64,000 nt of DNA from JACVRW01 sp963814095 (GTDB taxonomy: Bacteria; Actinomycetota; Thermoleophilia; Solirubrobacterales; Thermoleophilaceae): assembly GCA_963814095.1 (NCBI GenBank), contig CAWFBT010000002.1, positions 62,001 through 126,000 on the forward strand. The letters run 5' to 3'. The notes beneath the pieces are model-generated. The model made no database searches and was not told the DNA's origin. It worked only from the letters and a program-made list of their open reading frames with translations. A program made the translations under genes and the position numbers. Below, piece after piece: positions 63,524 through 64,000 of the stretch; position 1 is the first letter of the stretch, and each line of letters opens with the position of its first letter.

Positions 63524-64000
63524 TTAGGGCTTGCCGTTGCGCCCTGGAAACACGCGCTGGACGAGTGGCGTGCGCACCCAACCGCGGTAGGCGGCGCTGA
63601 ACGCCTTCATCGGCTGCGCGCCCGGTGTCGAACGGAGCTCGCGCTCGACGGCCTCGTCGTGATCGACCTGCTCGCCCTCGGACCAGGCGGGCGAGGCGTT
63701 GAGCAGTCGGCTGCCGAAGAAGTCCTCCAGCAGCGGGAGCGCGGCGCTGCCGGGATCGAACAGCATCAGGTGACCCTCGCCGGGAAGCGTGTGGAGGCGG
63801 CTGTTCGGCAGGCGCGCGGCGAGCAGCCGCCCGTTCGCGGGCGGCACCAGCCGGTCACACTGGCCGGCCAGCACGAGCGTCGGGATGCGCACGGTGTGGG
63901 CCCAGTGGAGGCTCGACCAGGTTGTGCCCTGGAGGAACTGCTGGGCATAGCCGAGCGCGCTGGGAGGGTGGCTGTTGCGCTCGTGGGCCTGCGCTTCCGC
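63524..64000 (-). CDS. Alpha/beta-hydrolase (5' end outside window)
   Basis: The visible 158 residues are the C-terminal part of an alpha/beta-fold hydrolase. The acid and its loop are in IPTLVLAGQCDRLVPPANGRLLAARLP, and the catalytic histidine is in LHTLPGEGHLMLFD. A C-terminal extension of about 60 residues (EGEQVDHDEAVERELRS...) follows. The nucleophile lies outside the window. Co-direction with the dehydrogenase suggests a role in lipid or ester breakdown. Substrate unknown. Confidence 0.88.
   Translation of the reverse strand, partial: AEAQAHERNSHPPSALGYAQQFLQGTTWSSLHWAHTVRIPTLVLAGQCDRLVPPANGRLLAARLPNSRLHTLPGEGHLMLFDPGSAALPLLEDFFGSRLLNASPAWSEGEQVDHDEAVERELRSTPGAQPMKAFSAAYRGWVRTPLVQRVFPGRNGKP

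Overview
The window is high-GC DNA (about 70%) with dense genes, many GTG and TTG starts, short stop/start overlaps and tRNA genes without an encoded CCA end. The nuoA-B-C-D order, the CbiMNQO-type cobalt/nickel transporter, MalT-type and BTAD-type ATPase regulators, a Gly-X-Y surface protein and B12-dependent acyl-CoA mutase genes suggest an actinomycete, most likely class Thermoleophilia (Solirubrobacterales-like). That placement is inferred from gene content, not from a database search.

Layout. 1-2.4 kb: the start of a complex I operon (nuoA-B-C-D, minus strand), with nuoD running off the left edge. 2.9-6.3 kb: a metal operon, fur - cbiM - PDGLE subunit - cbiQ - cbiO - a 67-residue His-rich protein, behind a palindromic Fur-type box. 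6.3-10.6 kb: a second minus-strand group made of a DUF4331 protein, a TPR membrane protein and a NicO-type nickel/cobalt transporter carrying a single-base frameshift. 10.8-23.3 kb: housekeeping and envelope genes, including an RsbW-like kinase, cytochrome c, serS with a tRNA-Ser directly behind it, a UbiB-type kinase, a collagen-like secreted protein (frameshifted), an M28 peptidase, an L,D-transpeptidase with a cytoplasmic sigma-region-4-like domain, an ECF sigma factor/O6-alkylguanine repair pair and a DHA2 exporter.

23.3-30.9 kb: a block of five genes (epimerase, MalT-like LuxR regulator, NCS1 permease, SDR, MMPL exporter) in which both divergent intergenic regions carry the same perfect 12-bp palindrome. 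31-44.9 kb: two tRNAs, a PadR regulator, an AraC-VOC-PPOX-UvrA2 resistance-like cluster, LtrA, a class II glutamine amidotransferase, a stand-alone LigD polymerase domain, a SnoaL-like gene split by an inversion, a YHS-fused nucleotidyl cyclase facing a small membrane protein across a CsoR-type operator, and glycogen-debranching and dapB-like genes. 44.8-51.3 kb: secreted proteins of unknown function and a very large BTAD regulator. 51.3-58.4 kb: a two-component system with a PepSY protein, an isochorismatase-family hydrolase, LysR, a lipoprotein and a BCCT transporter (both frameshifted) and Hsp20. 58.4-64 kb: acyl-CoA catabolism (B12-dependent acyl-CoA mutase in two subunits, two acyl-CoA dehydrogenases, MarR, an alpha/beta hydrolase).

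Five otherwise intact genes each carry one single-base frameshift. This may reflect consensus errors in the assembly as easily as real decay. The most original biology here is the palindrome-linked LuxR regulon, the metal locus with its His-rich peptide, the copper-type operator between a YHS-cyclase and a membrane protein, and the HTH-membrane-L,D-transpeptidase fusion.
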